From CAZRSW01 sp964602845 (GTDB lineage Bacteria; Chloroflexota; Dehalococcoidia; Lucifugimonadales; UBA826), in NCBI GenBank assembly GCA_964602845.1, contig CAZRSW010000008.1, positions 1-64,000 of the forward strand: DNA of 64,000 bases. Direction: 5' to 3'. How positions within the stretch are numbered: position 1 is the first letter of the stretch; each line of letters begins with the position of its first letter. Below the pieces are notes generated by a model. That model was not told the DNA's origin, ran no database searches, and saw nothing but the letters and a program-made list of their open reading frames with translations. Shown in pieces: positions 27,402-36,354 of this stretch. Made by a program: the position numbers and the translations under genes.

Positions 27402-28505
27402 ATGGAAAGAGTGCCCAACTTGTCTGAACGCAACATCAAATTCTCTGTCAAAAGAGAAGGGTATACGAACGGAAACGGATGGATTCTAGAGTTGACGTCG
27501 GCTCTGGGCCGGAAGATATATGCTTTTGGAATCGCTCAGACGCGACGTGGGAGAACCGGTCCTACTTGGTCGTATCTGATTGATAACGCCGGTTGGACTT
27601 TAATAGATCTTGGCACTCCAGGTTCGCGTGAAGTGCTACTTGACGCCTGCGGAGCAGTGGGATTAATTGAAAAAGATCTTAATAATATAATTTTGACGCA
27701 TGGGCACTCTGATCATGATGGTACTGCATGGGAGTTTGCTGATAACGAGGTCCAGATCTTCGCCCATGAATACTACCAAGCCCTTAAGAGCTTTCAACCT
27801 AGAGCTATCCAGGACAGGAGTAAAACTGCCCTTCAGAGAGAATTTCAAAGGTTAGTAGAAGAAAAAATAGGAAAAAATATATCCCGATTAATAGAATATG
27901 ATGAGGAGTATCTTCAACGTAAAAAAGACATGAAGGTAGATCGAGCTCTTATCGATGGTGATCATGTGGGGGACATAAGCGTATTAGCGACCCCTGGACA
28001 TTCGCCAGATGAAATTTGCCTCATAGTGGATGATGTCGTCTTTTCAGGTGATCATGTGCTTCCTGAAATAACACCCCATCCTACCATGAAGATGATATTT
28101 AGAGATGACGTGTTGAAGACTATTCCAGATCATCTGCGAGATGCGTCAGAATTCTCAGGGTTGAGGACCTATCTAACGTCCCTTGATAAGATAGTAATGC
28201 TGGGCGATGAATACAATGTTCTTCCGGCCCATCGTTTGTACAACAAAGGACATTTTAACTGGTGTCGTGTAGGAAGAGCTGCTCAAATAATAGCGCATCA
28301 TCATCATAGATTTGATCTTCTTAAAGACAGAATGGGGGAGGGTGGAGCCACCCTGGAAGATTTGACGGAAGTTATGTTTGAAAACAGCAAATTGGTTGGG
28401 GGTAACATTGTTCCTGCAATGGCAGAACTTGTCGCACATCTCGAATTTTTGGAAGACAGTGGCGAGATAGCTGTGCAAGAGGATGGGTCCATCAGTAAGG
28501 TTTGA
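27402..28505 (+). CDS. MBL-fold metallo-hydrolase with C-terminal winged-helix-like tail
   Basis: A second metallo-beta-lactamase-fold hydrolase, unlike the one at 22713. The zinc signature THGHSDHDG is followed by VLATPGHSPDEICLIVDDVVFSGDHVLPEITPHPTM, and DEYNVLPAHR supplies the last His. The VLPEITPHP block and helical C-terminus (about 285-365) match LACTB2-like and glyoxalase-II-like hydrolases of unknown substrate. The frame is open back into the tRNA-His gene, so ATG 27402 (367 residues), 29 bases after the tRNA, is taken as the start. No strong ribosome site is visible there. Confidence 0.87.
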   Translation: MERVPNLSERNIKFSVKREGYTNGNGWILELTSALGRKIYAFGIAQTRRGRTGPTWSYLIDNAGWTLIDLGTPGSREVLLDACGAVGLIEKDLNNIILTHGHSDHDGTAWEFADNEVQIFAHEYYQALKSFQPRAIQDRSKTALQREFQRLVEEKIGKNISRLIEYDEEYLQRKKDMKVDRALIDGDHVGDISVLATPGHSPDEICLIVDDVVFSGDHVLPEITPHPTMKMIFRDDVLKTIPDHLRDASEFSGLRTYLTSLDKIVMLGDEYNVLPAHRLYNKGHFNWCRVGRAAQIIAHHHHRFDLLKDRMGEGGATLEDLTEVMFENSKLVGGNIVPAMAELVAHLEFLEDSGEIAVQEDGSISKV

Positions 28506-28673
28506 ATAGGGAAAAACATCTCAGATCTTTTGAACCTTTACACTTCTTAAATTCAGTTGGATTTGGGCAAGGGTCAATGAATGAGACTATGCTGTCTGAG
28601 TAGAGTTGTTCCATCTCAAAAAGGCACCTTATAAGGACCACCGATCTTGCCTGTATTTTACCCACATACGGGG

Positions 28674-28700
28674 TTGCAATCAGCCGTTATTTGATACAAT
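28674..28700 (+). promoter_or_regulatory. Possible promoter for tRNA-Arg
   Basis: TTGCAA (28674-28679) and TACAAT (28695-28700) are 15 bases apart and end 23 bases before the tRNA. The -10 box and its distance to the tRNA are good; the spacer is short. Confidence 0.4.
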
Positions 28701-28723
28701 CACCTAAGTTTGACTAGAAGTAT

Positions 28724-28799
<76 letters not shown>

Positions 28800-28877
28800 G
28801 GCTAATTCGGCCATGTGATGGATATTTTCGGCATGCGTTATTCAATAACAGAGGATAATTGATTCCTATTGTTGTTA

Positions 28878-28906
28878 TTGACCGTGTCAGGTACAGATCG
28901 TACAAT
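28878..28906 (+). promoter_or_regulatory. Sigma-70-type promoter for cassette B
   Basis: TTGACC (28878-28883) and TACAAT (28901-28906) have the ideal 17-base spacer, 50 bases before the DUF1800 ATG at 28957. This is the best-formed promoter seen in the window. Confidence 0.6.
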
Positions 28907-28956
28907 TGCACCCAGCAATAGTGGTTTAAAAACGTATATTGAGCGGAGGAGAGAAT

Positions 28957-30396
28957 ATGGCTGAGAAAGATATGCAATTATTAGCCCATCTCATGCGTCG
29001 AGCTGGATTTGGCGCCACTCGTGCAGAATTGGAAAAGTATTCCAAGATCGGATATGAAGCCACAGTAGATGAGCTGCTGGACACAACTAATCCGCAATGG
29101 ATGTCAGAGTATCTTTTGAGAAGATACCATCCCGACGAGTCTAGTATGATGCTGGGGCTTGGAGGATTGGACGGTTGGTTGTATAGAATGATGACGACTG
29201 ACACCCCCCTATTGGAGAAAATGGCTTTGTTCTGGAGCGGTATTTTCGCCACAGGATACCCTAAAGTTATTCATGCTAAGTCTCTGTCTGATCAAATAAG
29301 AATGTTTAAACGATACTCATTGGGGGACTTTAGAACCCTTCTAGTAGAAATGGCCAAGGATCCGGCAATGATCATTTGGCTTGACAATCAACAAAACCAT
29401 AAAGATTCTATAAATGAAAACTTTGGCAGAGAACTACTCGAATTGTTCTCCATGGGTGTGGGTAACTATACGGAAGATGACGTGAAAGAATGCGCCCGGG
29501 CTTTTACCGGCTGGACTATCGGTAATTGCGAATATATGGAGCTGCGGTCGGCACGTGACTCTGATTGGCCTTATGGTCGGATTTCGTGGCACTATGCATT
29601 TGACGAGGATGATCACGATGCTGGTGAAAAAGAGTTCTTGGGTCGAAGAGGTAACTTCAATGGGGAAGATATCATCGACATAATTTGTGAGCAGGAAGCT
29701 ACGGCTCGTTTCATAGCACGGCATTTGTATCATTTCTTTGTGGCTGATGAGCCTCCGGTGCCTCAGTGGCCGTATCAAGCTCCACGCGATTCGGAGGCGG
29801 TTGATCAGTTAGCGCAGGCATATTTTGACAGCAATTATGACATACGCTCGGTAATGAAATTCCTGTTCAATTCGGAATTTTTCAAATCAGAGGCTTGCTG
29901 GTACGAGAAAATAAAAAGCCCTGCAGAGTTGGTCACAGGAGTAATGAGACTGACTGAGTCGGTTGATGCTCCTCAATATGAGACTAAGTCTAGACAATTG
30001 CGGATGCAATACATGGGTCAAACTTTAAGTAACCCCCCATCTGTTGAGGGTTGGGATGGAGGTACGGCCTGGATAGATACTGGTGCCTTAGTTGAGAGAA
30101 TGAATTTTGCTTCTGAGGAACTAGGCAATGTTAGTAGTCTAGGTTCCCAAGGACTCTTTAAAAGAGTGGTATCTGACGGTGAAGGGGAGCTTTCTCCCCA
30201 ACGAATCGTCGATATATGTCTTGATCACGTAGGATCGATATCGGTGCAAGACGATACGCGAGAAAGGTTAGTTGATTATGCGAGCCGAAATGGAGTCGTC
30301 ACTGTCAATGATGGCAGCATTGATGAAATAGGTAAGGAAAAGGTGGCGGGGGTCCTGAAATTGATAGGAGCAACTCCGGAATTCCAAAGAGCCTAG
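28957..30396 (+). CDS. DUF1800-family protein (cassette B)
   Basis: From ATG 28957, directly behind GCGGAGGAGA, the protein has 479 residues; the in-frame TTG 28939 lies in front of that ribosome site and is rejected. It has the same landmarks as the cassette A paralog: LMRRAGFGATRAELE, KMALFWSGIFATG, DPAMIIWLDNQ, GRELLELFSMGVGNYTEDDVKECARAFTGWT and FNSEFFKS. It starts its core within ten residues of the N-terminus, so no signal peptide. It is the first gene of the cassette, with the NHL gene 87 bases downstream. The conserved acidic and aromatic surface implies a shared but unknown function. Confidence 0.92.
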   Translation: MAEKDMQLLAHLMRRAGFGATRAELEKYSKIGYEATVDELLDTTNPQWMSEYLLRRYHPDESSMMLGLGGLDGWLYRMMTTDTPLLEKMALFWSGIFATGYPKVIHAKSLSDQIRMFKRYSLGDFRTLLVEMAKDPAMIIWLDNQQNHKDSINENFGRELLELFSMGVGNYTEDDVKECARAFTGWTIGNCEYMELRSARDSDWPYGRISWHYAFDEDDHDAGEKEFLGRRGNFNGEDIIDIICEQEATARFIARHLYHFFVADEPPVPQWPYQAPRDSEAVDQLAQAYFDSNYDIRSVMKFLFNSEFFKSEACWYEKIKSPAELVTGVMRLTESVDAPQYETKSRQLRMQYMGQTLSNPPSVEGWDGGTAWIDTGALVERMNFASEELGNVSSLGSQGLFKRVVSDGEGELSPQRIVDICLDHVGSISVQDDTRERLVDYASRNGVVTVNDGSIDEIGKEKVAGVLKLIGATPEFQRA

Positions 30397-30483
30397 AGCA
30401 ATATTTGGAAGTCGATCGGAAAGCATTCCGATTGATGAATGAAGATCATCCATATTTTAAAGGAAGGGTTATCGAAGGACAAT

Positions 30484-31515
30484 ATGGTTAGCGAAGAGTT
30501 AGTCCAAAAAGATTTTTTGCGGTACACGCGAACAGTTGGCATGACCACAATGCGAGGTCGTGGATTTTACTATCCTGTCGACTCGACTATGTCTAGCGAT
30601 GGTCGGATATACGTAGTCAGCCGATCGTCTGAAAACGCACCGTCTGATACCAGGCGGGTGACTGTTTTGAATGAAGATGGTGAATATTTTGGGGTGTTTG
30701 GTACGGGTGTAAGTGGAGAAGATGGTGCATTTAAGTGGCCTTGTGGTATTGCTGCAGATAGTCAAAACAGGATATACGTAACAGATGAGCATCTTCACAC
30801 TGTTTTTATTTACAAGGACTCTGGTGAATATCTAGGAAGGTGGGGGGCTAGAGGTACTGCTGAAGGTCAATTAAATGGACCGTCAGGGATAGCTTTCGAC
30901 CAGGATGGTAATGTTTTGATATCAGATTCCCTGAACCACAGGATACAAAAGTTTTCCAATGATGGTGAGTTCATTCTTTCATTTGGTAGTCAGGGTAGTG
31001 GAGATGGGGAATTAAACCTACCGTGGGGGCTTGGGACAAACTCTGAATCTGAGGTGTTTGTGGCCGACTGGGGGAACGATAGTATCCAACGGTTTACTAC
31101 TGATGGGGAGTTTGTGGCGAGGTATGGATCTTCCGGGAGGCAAGACGGAGAATTTACCAGACCAGCTAGTGTTGTGGTTAGCCAGGATGGATATATATAT
31201 GTGGCTGACTGGGGAAATGAGAGAGTGCAAGTGTTGACTCCTGAAGGGGAATTTGTTCAGAAACTGCGGGGAGAAGCGACTGACTCGAATTGGGCGAAGG
31301 ACTTTTTGGGTGTGAATGTAGAGGAAGCCAGTGCCAGGGAACGAGCAAACCTTGAGCCCGAGATACAATATTTCAATGACGATCCGCATGAAGAGTCGTC
31401 CCATATTGAAAAACTATTCTGGGGACCTACTTCCCTGATGATTGATGAGAAAGACAGGCTTTTTGTGACGGAGGCCAATCGCCATCGGATTCAGGTTTAC
31501 GAGCGAAATAAATAA
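30484..31515 (+). CDS. NHL-repeat beta-propeller protein (cassette B)
   Basis: From ATG 30484 (AAGGA upstream) it has 343 residues with about six NHL blades. Units such as GAFKWPCGIAADSQNRIYVTD, GQLNGPSGIAFDQDGNVLISD and NHRIQKFS are evident. The insertion before the last blade, RGEATDSNWAKDFLGVNVEE, and the ending NRHRIQVYERNK match the cassette A protein closely. There is no secretion signal and no membrane segment. It lies between the DUF1800 and DUF1501 genes, whereas in cassettes A and C it is last. Confidence 0.9.
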   Translation: MVSEELVQKDFLRYTRTVGMTTMRGRGFYYPVDSTMSSDGRIYVVSRSSENAPSDTRRVTVLNEDGEYFGVFGTGVSGEDGAFKWPCGIAADSQNRIYVTDEHLHTVFIYKDSGEYLGRWGARGTAEGQLNGPSGIAFDQDGNVLISDSLNHRIQKFSNDGEFILSFGSQGSGDGELNLPWGLGTNSESEVFVADWGNDSIQRFTTDGEFVARYGSSGRQDGEFTRPASVVVSQDGYIYVADWGNERVQVLTPEGEFVQKLRGEATDSNWAKDFLGVNVEEASARERANLEPEIQYFNDDPHEESSHIEKLFWGPTSLMIDEKDRLFVTEANRHRIQVYERNK

Positions 31516-31579
31516 TCGATACGGTACAATGCACAATATATAACCGATAACAAAATACAGTACATTCGGGAGAAATAAT

Positions 31580-32707
31580 ATGGTAGTGGAAAAGAGACCT
31601 CGTTCATTAGTTATAGTGCAACTGGCTGGGGGCAATGATGCTATGAACACCGTAATACCGTACGGTGATGGCCTGTATTACGATTGGAGGAAAGAAGTTC
31701 GTATTGAGCAAGACAAAGTGCTTAAGATAGACAATTATCTGGGATTTAACCCCGCTTTACAATCTATAAAAAATCTATGGGATGAGAACAATGTTGCGGT
31801 AATAAATGGTGTTGGATACCCAGAACCGAACCGATCTCATTTCCGTTCTATCGATATATGGCATACCGGAGAATCTGTAGGGATTGGCGACTCTGGTTGG
31901 TTGGGACGTGCCATGAAAGAACTCGATCCGAAAGCAGAAAATCCTATCATTGGCGTGAATTTTGGGAAAGGGCTACCCCGGGCACTATCCTGTAAAGGAG
32001 TTCCCGTGGCGTCAGTCAGCGACCTTGAGAATTATGGTCTTTTGCCAGATATACAGGGTGAAGGAGCGCGTGACCTTGCGCTGGATGCTTTTTCACAAAT
32101 ATATGGTAGTGCTACGACCCATGATACGGTATCTCAATTTATTGGGCAGACAGGAATTGATGCTCTCAAAGGGGCCGATATCCTAAGGACGGCCCCGGAA
32201 AAATATTCCTCTAGTGTTGAATATGCTAATAACCCGATAGCCCAGTCCATGAAAAACATAGCTCAGGTTCTTACGGCGGATATAGGAACCAGGGTTTTTT
32301 ACACCACTTATGGGAGCTTTGATACTCACGCGGCTGAATTGGATACCCATACTAGGTTATGGACCGATACTTCTGACGCTATTGGAGATTTCATGAGTGA
32401 TATGAAGGAACATAATCTGCAAGATGATGTTCTGGTCTTGGTTTGGTCTGAATTTGGGCGAAGGATCATGGATAATTCGGCTGGAACTGATCATGGATCA
32501 GGTGGTGTGGCGCTAGCTATTGGCGGGACGGTCGAGGGAGGCTTATATGGAGATTACCCTTCTTTGAGGGAGGAGGATTGGCTCGATGGTGATCTGCACT
32601 TCAACAATGACTTCCGCAGTATATATTCCACCATATCTGAAAGATGGCTAGGTGTGGATCCTGACCTAGTCTCTAATGGCCAATTTGAGCAACACGAATT
32701 TATTTAA
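31580..32707 (+). CDS. DUF1501-family protein (cassette B)
   Basis: The 375 residues are the same length as the cassette A paralog and collinear with it: SLVIVQLAGGNDAMNTVIPYGD, INGVGYPEPNRSHFRSIDIWHTGE, GSFDTHAAEL and WSEFGRRIMDNSAGTDHGSGGV. The alkaline-phosphatase-like fold would place the conserved Asp, Asn and His residues in a metal site, but no activity is known. It has no Tat or Sec signal. GGGAGAA precedes the ATG. It is the last gene of the cassette and leads into the VOC gene 85 bases on. Confidence 0.92.
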   Translation: MVVEKRPRSLVIVQLAGGNDAMNTVIPYGDGLYYDWRKEVRIEQDKVLKIDNYLGFNPALQSIKNLWDENNVAVINGVGYPEPNRSHFRSIDIWHTGESVGIGDSGWLGRAMKELDPKAENPIIGVNFGKGLPRALSCKGVPVASVSDLENYGLLPDIQGEGARDLALDAFSQIYGSATTHDTVSQFIGQTGIDALKGADILRTAPEKYSSSVEYANNPIAQSMKNIAQVLTADIGTRVFYTTYGSFDTHAAELDTHTRLWTDTSDAIGDFMSDMKEHNLQDDVLVLVWSEFGRRIMDNSAGTDHGSGGVALAIGGTVEGGLYGDYPSLREEDWLDGDLHFNNDFRSIYSTISERWLGVDPDLVSNGQFEQHEFI

Positions 32708-32792
32708 CATAAGGGCGCATAAAATCCGAGGCATTATTTAAGCCTCCGGCTGTTTCTGGTGACGATCAGCTAATTGGGTTAGGGAAATTATT

Positions 32793-33263
32793 ATGTTGAA
32801 ACCTAAACAGTTGGGGCATCTCGTCCTTAGAGTTCGTGACCTTGATGCCTGTGAAAAATTTTACTCTGAGATATTGGGACTGCACGTTACAAACAAACGT
32901 CCTGGCCAAATGGTGTTCATGAGCGCGAGTGAAACGACTTCCCATGAGCTGGCTTTGATCGCGGCAGCTCCGGATGCTCCAGTACCTGATAAAGGGGGTG
33001 TTGGGCTGTATCACTTCGCCTGGGAAATGCAATCGTTTGAAGATCTACAACAGATGTACCTAGAATTGAAACAAAAAGAAGTTAATATCGTGGGTATTGG
33101 TGATCATGGTATTTCAATAGGGGTATATGTACTTGACCCGGAAGGTAATGAGATTGAAATGTTTTATGAGTTGCCGCAGAAAGATTGGCCTAGTGGTGGT
33201 GAGATATTTGACGGAAAATTCCCTCGGAGTCTTGAAAAGGATGTAGTTGAGGGATCCGTCTAA
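32793..33263 (+). CDS. VOC-family (glyoxalase/extradiol dioxygenase-like) protein
   Basis: The 156-residue metal-binding protein has two beta-alpha-beta-beta-beta units of the vicinal oxygen chelate fold. LGHLVLRVRDLDACEKFYSEILGL (about 7-30) supplies the first His. GLYHFAWEM (about 71-79) supplies the second, and DPEGNEIEMFYE (about 112-123) the Glu. This pattern is closest to 2,3-dihydroxybiphenyl dioxygenase-like and biphenyl-diol-type VOC enzymes, so ring or C-C cleavage is possible, but glyoxalase or isomerase chemistry cannot be excluded. TAGGGAAA precedes the ATG. Confidence 0.85.
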   Translation: MLKPKQLGHLVLRVRDLDACEKFYSEILGLHVTNKRPGQMVFMSASETTSHELALIAAAPDAPVPDKGGVGLYHFAWEMQSFEDLQQMYLELKQKEVNIVGIGDHGISIGVYVLDPEGNEIEMFYELPQKDWPSGGEIFDGKFPRSLEKDVVEGSV

Positions 33264-33326
33264 CACTTGTGGGGATCTTATCTTGAAAGACCGAAGTTAA
33301 TAACGGGCATATGGGCGAAATCAGCT

Positions 33327-34226
33327 CTATATTTTGGCGGCTTGTAGTACATAATCTAGGCGGATTTTTGTGGCTATTGTACCTATTAAGAAATATCCGA
33401 CCGATATTTCCCCCACCTGGGTGCAGAGGCTGTATGCGTCCCATCTATTTATTCCGTAGTCTTCTTCCATCCACAAAAACAGATCAGTATACGCTCTGGC
33501 AACCGACCGTTCCATGGGAGTTCCGGTTGCTACGCACATTATATGTTCGTTTGATTTTATTCTAGGTCGCTCAATTGAGTTTCCTTTAATGAGGTCAACC
33601 GTGATTGTTACTGTGGCGGGCATTTCAAGCGCAGTTCCACATACTTCTCCATCACCCTGAGATGCATGAGCATCTCCTAGGTGTAGTAAGCCTCCCGACA
33701 CATATATGGGCAAGTAAAGAGTGGCGCCCTCAGTAACCTCCTTAAGATCCATATTTCCTCCATAGGGGCCTGCTGGGCCAGTTGTAGGGACCCCGATTTC
33801 TGGTGCGGTGCCTATGGTACCTATCATGGGTGCGTAAGGAAGAGGAACCTGAGGGCTCCACCATACTTTCCCATCTTCGACAGGACAGATTCGAGTTGCT
33901 CTGGGTACATCTGGTCCGAGAAATTCAGACATGCCATTTTTACCGTAGGTCATATCGTTGGCGGCCTGACCTAGTCGGGCTTCGATTTTGTGTATGTGTA
34001 CTGTTAATGTGTCTCCCTTTTCAGCTCCGTTTACGTAAATAGGGCCTGACTGAGGGTTGCCATATGGCTTTTGCTTGATATCCCTGTGATCGCCTTCTTT
34101 TAGAACGAGCCCGTTAAAGGTGTCCTGAGTTTCTACCGATAGTGTTTCACCTGGATCTATGTATATGGCGGGTGGATTGTGCCTACTAATTTCGTAATAC
34201 AGGCTACCCAATTTTAGTTCCTTCAC
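33327..34226 (-). CDS. Acetamidase/formamidase-family protein
   Basis: The enzyme hydrolyses small amides to the acid and ammonia. Family landmarks: SGPIYVNGAEKGDTLTVHIHKIE, GDAHASQGDGEVCGTALEMPA (metal-binding region), TGPAGPYGGNMD and IMCVATG. The length, about 300, matches. It is cytoplasmic, with no signal. GTG 34226 is favoured, because GGGAGAA lies 7 bases upstream; TTG 34241 is five codons earlier. The surrounding VOC, enoyl-CoA hydratase and transporter genes suggest organic nitrogen or acid degradation. Confidence 0.9.
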   Translation of the reverse strand: MKELKLGSLYYEISRHNPPAIYIDPGETLSVETQDTFNGLVLKEGDHRDIKQKPYGNPQSGPIYVNGAEKGDTLTVHIHKIEARLGQAANDMTYGKNGMSEFLGPDVPRATRICPVEDGKVWWSPQVPLPYAPMIGTIGTAPEIGVPTTGPAGPYGGNMDLKEVTEGATLYLPIYVSGGLLHLGDAHASQGDGEVCGTALEMPATVTITVDLIKGNSIERPRIKSNEHIMCVATGTPMERSVARAYTDLFLWMEEDYGINRWDAYSLCTQVGEISVGYFLIGTIATKIRLDYVLQAAKI

Positions 34227-34475
34227 TTTTACTTCTCCCAATTATCCCGCTCCCATTCTTGAAATAGGTTAAGGTTATGATGTTACGGGTTAGATATAAT
34301 CCAATATTCCAAAACAACGATCATCCTACGTTTGATGTTATGGTGCCATAGTAAGGGACTAAATTCAAAATTCTTTATCTGGGAAAATAATGAGCCTGTC
34401 CCCATAGATGTATTGATGATAATATCCCTCACGGTATAGGTGGGTTCTATGGTGTTGGGAAAATAATTCTGGAGA

Positions 34476-35279
34476 ATGTGTCAAGTGCCGTTAGTCGAGA
34501 CCCAAATAATAGGCCAGGTTTACATAGTCAAGATCAATCGTCCCGAGAGGCTAAATGCGTTGGGGCAACAAGTCAGGATGGAATTGGCCCAGGCCTGGTC
34601 AGAATTTAGAGAATCCAAAGATCTTGAAGTTGGAATTTTTACGGGAACGGGTAGGGCATTCTGCGCCGGTGAAGATATGAAAGAGGCGCTTGAAGTTGGC
34701 ATACCAGGTCTTCGGGAGATAGAGATAGAAGACCCGTTGATGTCAGGAGTACTAGAGAAGCCCGTGATAGCGGCTGTGAATGGTTATGCGATGGGCGGTG
34801 GGTTTATGCTCGTGGAAGCAACGGATCTTAGAGTCGCTGTACCTGAAGCCGTTTTTGAGGTATCGGAGGCCAAAAGGTGGCTATTGGGCGGTTATAATCA
34901 CGGATTTATTGCGAAATTACCCCATCCTATTGCTACGGAAATGGCCCTGGGGTTTAGGTTCACGGCGCAACGATTGTATGAATTGGGATTTATCAATAAG
35001 TTGGCATCTCAGGAAGAACTAATTCCTACAGCGATTGATATGGCAAAACACATGTTGTCACTCCCCCCTGCGTCTCGCGTGAACACGATTCAAATGATGC
35101 GAGCTATGAGGCCTAGTGTTGGCTCTGATCTTGAATCACTTGCGGGGGCCCTGAAAGATCACGGGTATAAAGAAGATCTGTTAGAGTCTCGAAGGGCGTT
35201 CGCAGAAAAAAGAGAGCCGAAATACAGAGGTTGGGAAGATCCTGAGGACAGGTACAATCCCCCCATGTTAAAAGAGTAA
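34476..35279 (+). CDS. Enoyl-CoA hydratase/isomerase-family protein
   Basis: A crotonase-fold protein of 267 residues. The oxyanion-hole segments are IFTGTGRAFCAGEDMKEAL (about 53-71) and AAVNGYAMGGGFMLVEATDLRVA (about 98-120), and the C-terminal trimerisation helices follow. Members hydrate, isomerise or hydrolyse acyl-CoA thioesters; the reaction is not fixed by sequence. ATG 34476 is only two bases from GGAGA, so GTG 34485 may be the true start. It is followed by the beta-propeller gene 74 bases on, on the same strand. Confidence 0.88.
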   Translation: MCQVPLVETQIIGQVYIVKINRPERLNALGQQVRMELAQAWSEFRESKDLEVGIFTGTGRAFCAGEDMKEALEVGIPGLREIEIEDPLMSGVLEKPVIAAVNGYAMGGGFMLVEATDLRVAVPEAVFEVSEAKRWLLGGYNHGFIAKLPHPIATEMALGFRFTAQRLYELGFINKLASQEELIPTAIDMAKHMLSLPPASRVNTIQMMRAMRPSVGSDLESLAGALKDHGYKEDLLESRRAFAEKREPKYRGWEDPEDRYNPPMLKE

Positions 35280-35353
35280 GAATTTCCCATTTCTTCAGCC
35301 GGTCAATATGTTTGGGGATTCTGTGAGAAATATAATTCATTAGGAGGAAAGAT

Positions 35354-36307
35354 ATGACATTAACTAAAACCAGTGGACAGGGGTCTTTTGTTTTTGAGCA
35401 TCGTAAGGATTTAAGTAATCTTTCCAAGGAGGCCCTGGAGCATGAAGTCGATTTGCACGGGGGATTCGCGATAGATGATAAGAACGGAGGTCAGATTTAT
35501 TACGGTATGCCGGGATATGGCATTATGCGTATTGATGCGGATTTGGGAGCTCAGGAAGTTATCAGACTATCTGACGAGCTGACCCCATTAAATTTTCATG
35601 GTACCTGCATAGGAGAATTTGACGGAAAACGACGTCTGATTTTACCTGCTAATGAGGATGAAATGGTCTGTATTCTTACGATGGATGGAGAGGTTGATTT
35701 TATCTTGCCACGTCCAGTTTTTGATGAATATAAGGATGAGGCCGATCCTTACAAACCAACGGATATTGTTCTTGTCGATGATCAGCTTTATATCGCTGAT
35801 GGTTATGGGTCCAATTATGTTGTCTCAGCTGATATGAAATCGAGGCAATGGTCGGGGATATTTGGTGGAAAAACGGAAGATCCTGAAGAAGATGGTAAAT
35901 TTGCGACGGCTCATGGTATAAATCTCAACCCGATTCACAACCAGCTAGACATCACTGATCGTCCTAGCTCGAGAATACAGGTACATAATGAGCAAGGAGG
36001 TTTTCACGCCTCGCATAAATTACCGCAAGGGGCTTTCCTGTGTGGTATAAATTACCTGGAATACCAGGGTCGCTGGTACGCGGTTATTGGTTGCCTCCGC
36101 GATCCTGTAGAAGGCAGGCCTGCTCCTATTTACATAATTGATGCTGATACTTATGAGCTCATATCGACGATTCGTCCGAAAGAGGAATTAGGGATAGATC
36201 TTGCTCAGCATATGCACAATGTGACTTTGCATATCAATGGCGGCGAATTATATCTGGTATGCCAGGCGTGGAATCCGGGGCATTATTTTGTATTGCAAAA
36301 AGTTTAA
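35354..36307 (+). CDS. Six-bladed beta-propeller (TolB/NHL-like) protein
   Basis: The 317-residue protein is all-beta with repeated strand groups, such as DLHGGFAIDDKNGGQIYYGMPGYG, KPTDIVLVDDQLYIADGYGSNYVV and GINLNPIHNQLDITDRPSSRIQVHNEQG. They resemble NHL blades but are degenerate. There is no insertion of the cassette type and no signal peptide. AGGAGGA 5 bases before the ATG is a very strong ribosome site. It sits between the enoyl-CoA hydratase and MFS genes, so it may belong to that catabolic unit, perhaps as a lactonase-like (SMP-30-type) enzyme; this is not established. Confidence 0.72.
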   Translation: MTLTKTSGQGSFVFEHRKDLSNLSKEALEHEVDLHGGFAIDDKNGGQIYYGMPGYGIMRIDADLGAQEVIRLSDELTPLNFHGTCIGEFDGKRRLILPANEDEMVCILTMDGEVDFILPRPVFDEYKDEADPYKPTDIVLVDDQLYIADGYGSNYVVSADMKSRQWSGIFGGKTEDPEEDGKFATAHGINLNPIHNQLDITDRPSSRIQVHNEQGGFHASHKLPQGAFLCGINYLEYQGRWYAVIGCLRDPVEGRPAPIYIIDADTYELISTIRPKEELGIDLAQHMHNVTLHINGGELYLVCQAWNPGHYFVLQKV

Positions 36308-36354
36308 TCTGGCACTTCATTGTTCGTTAGCGTAAAAATATTTAACCTCATTCG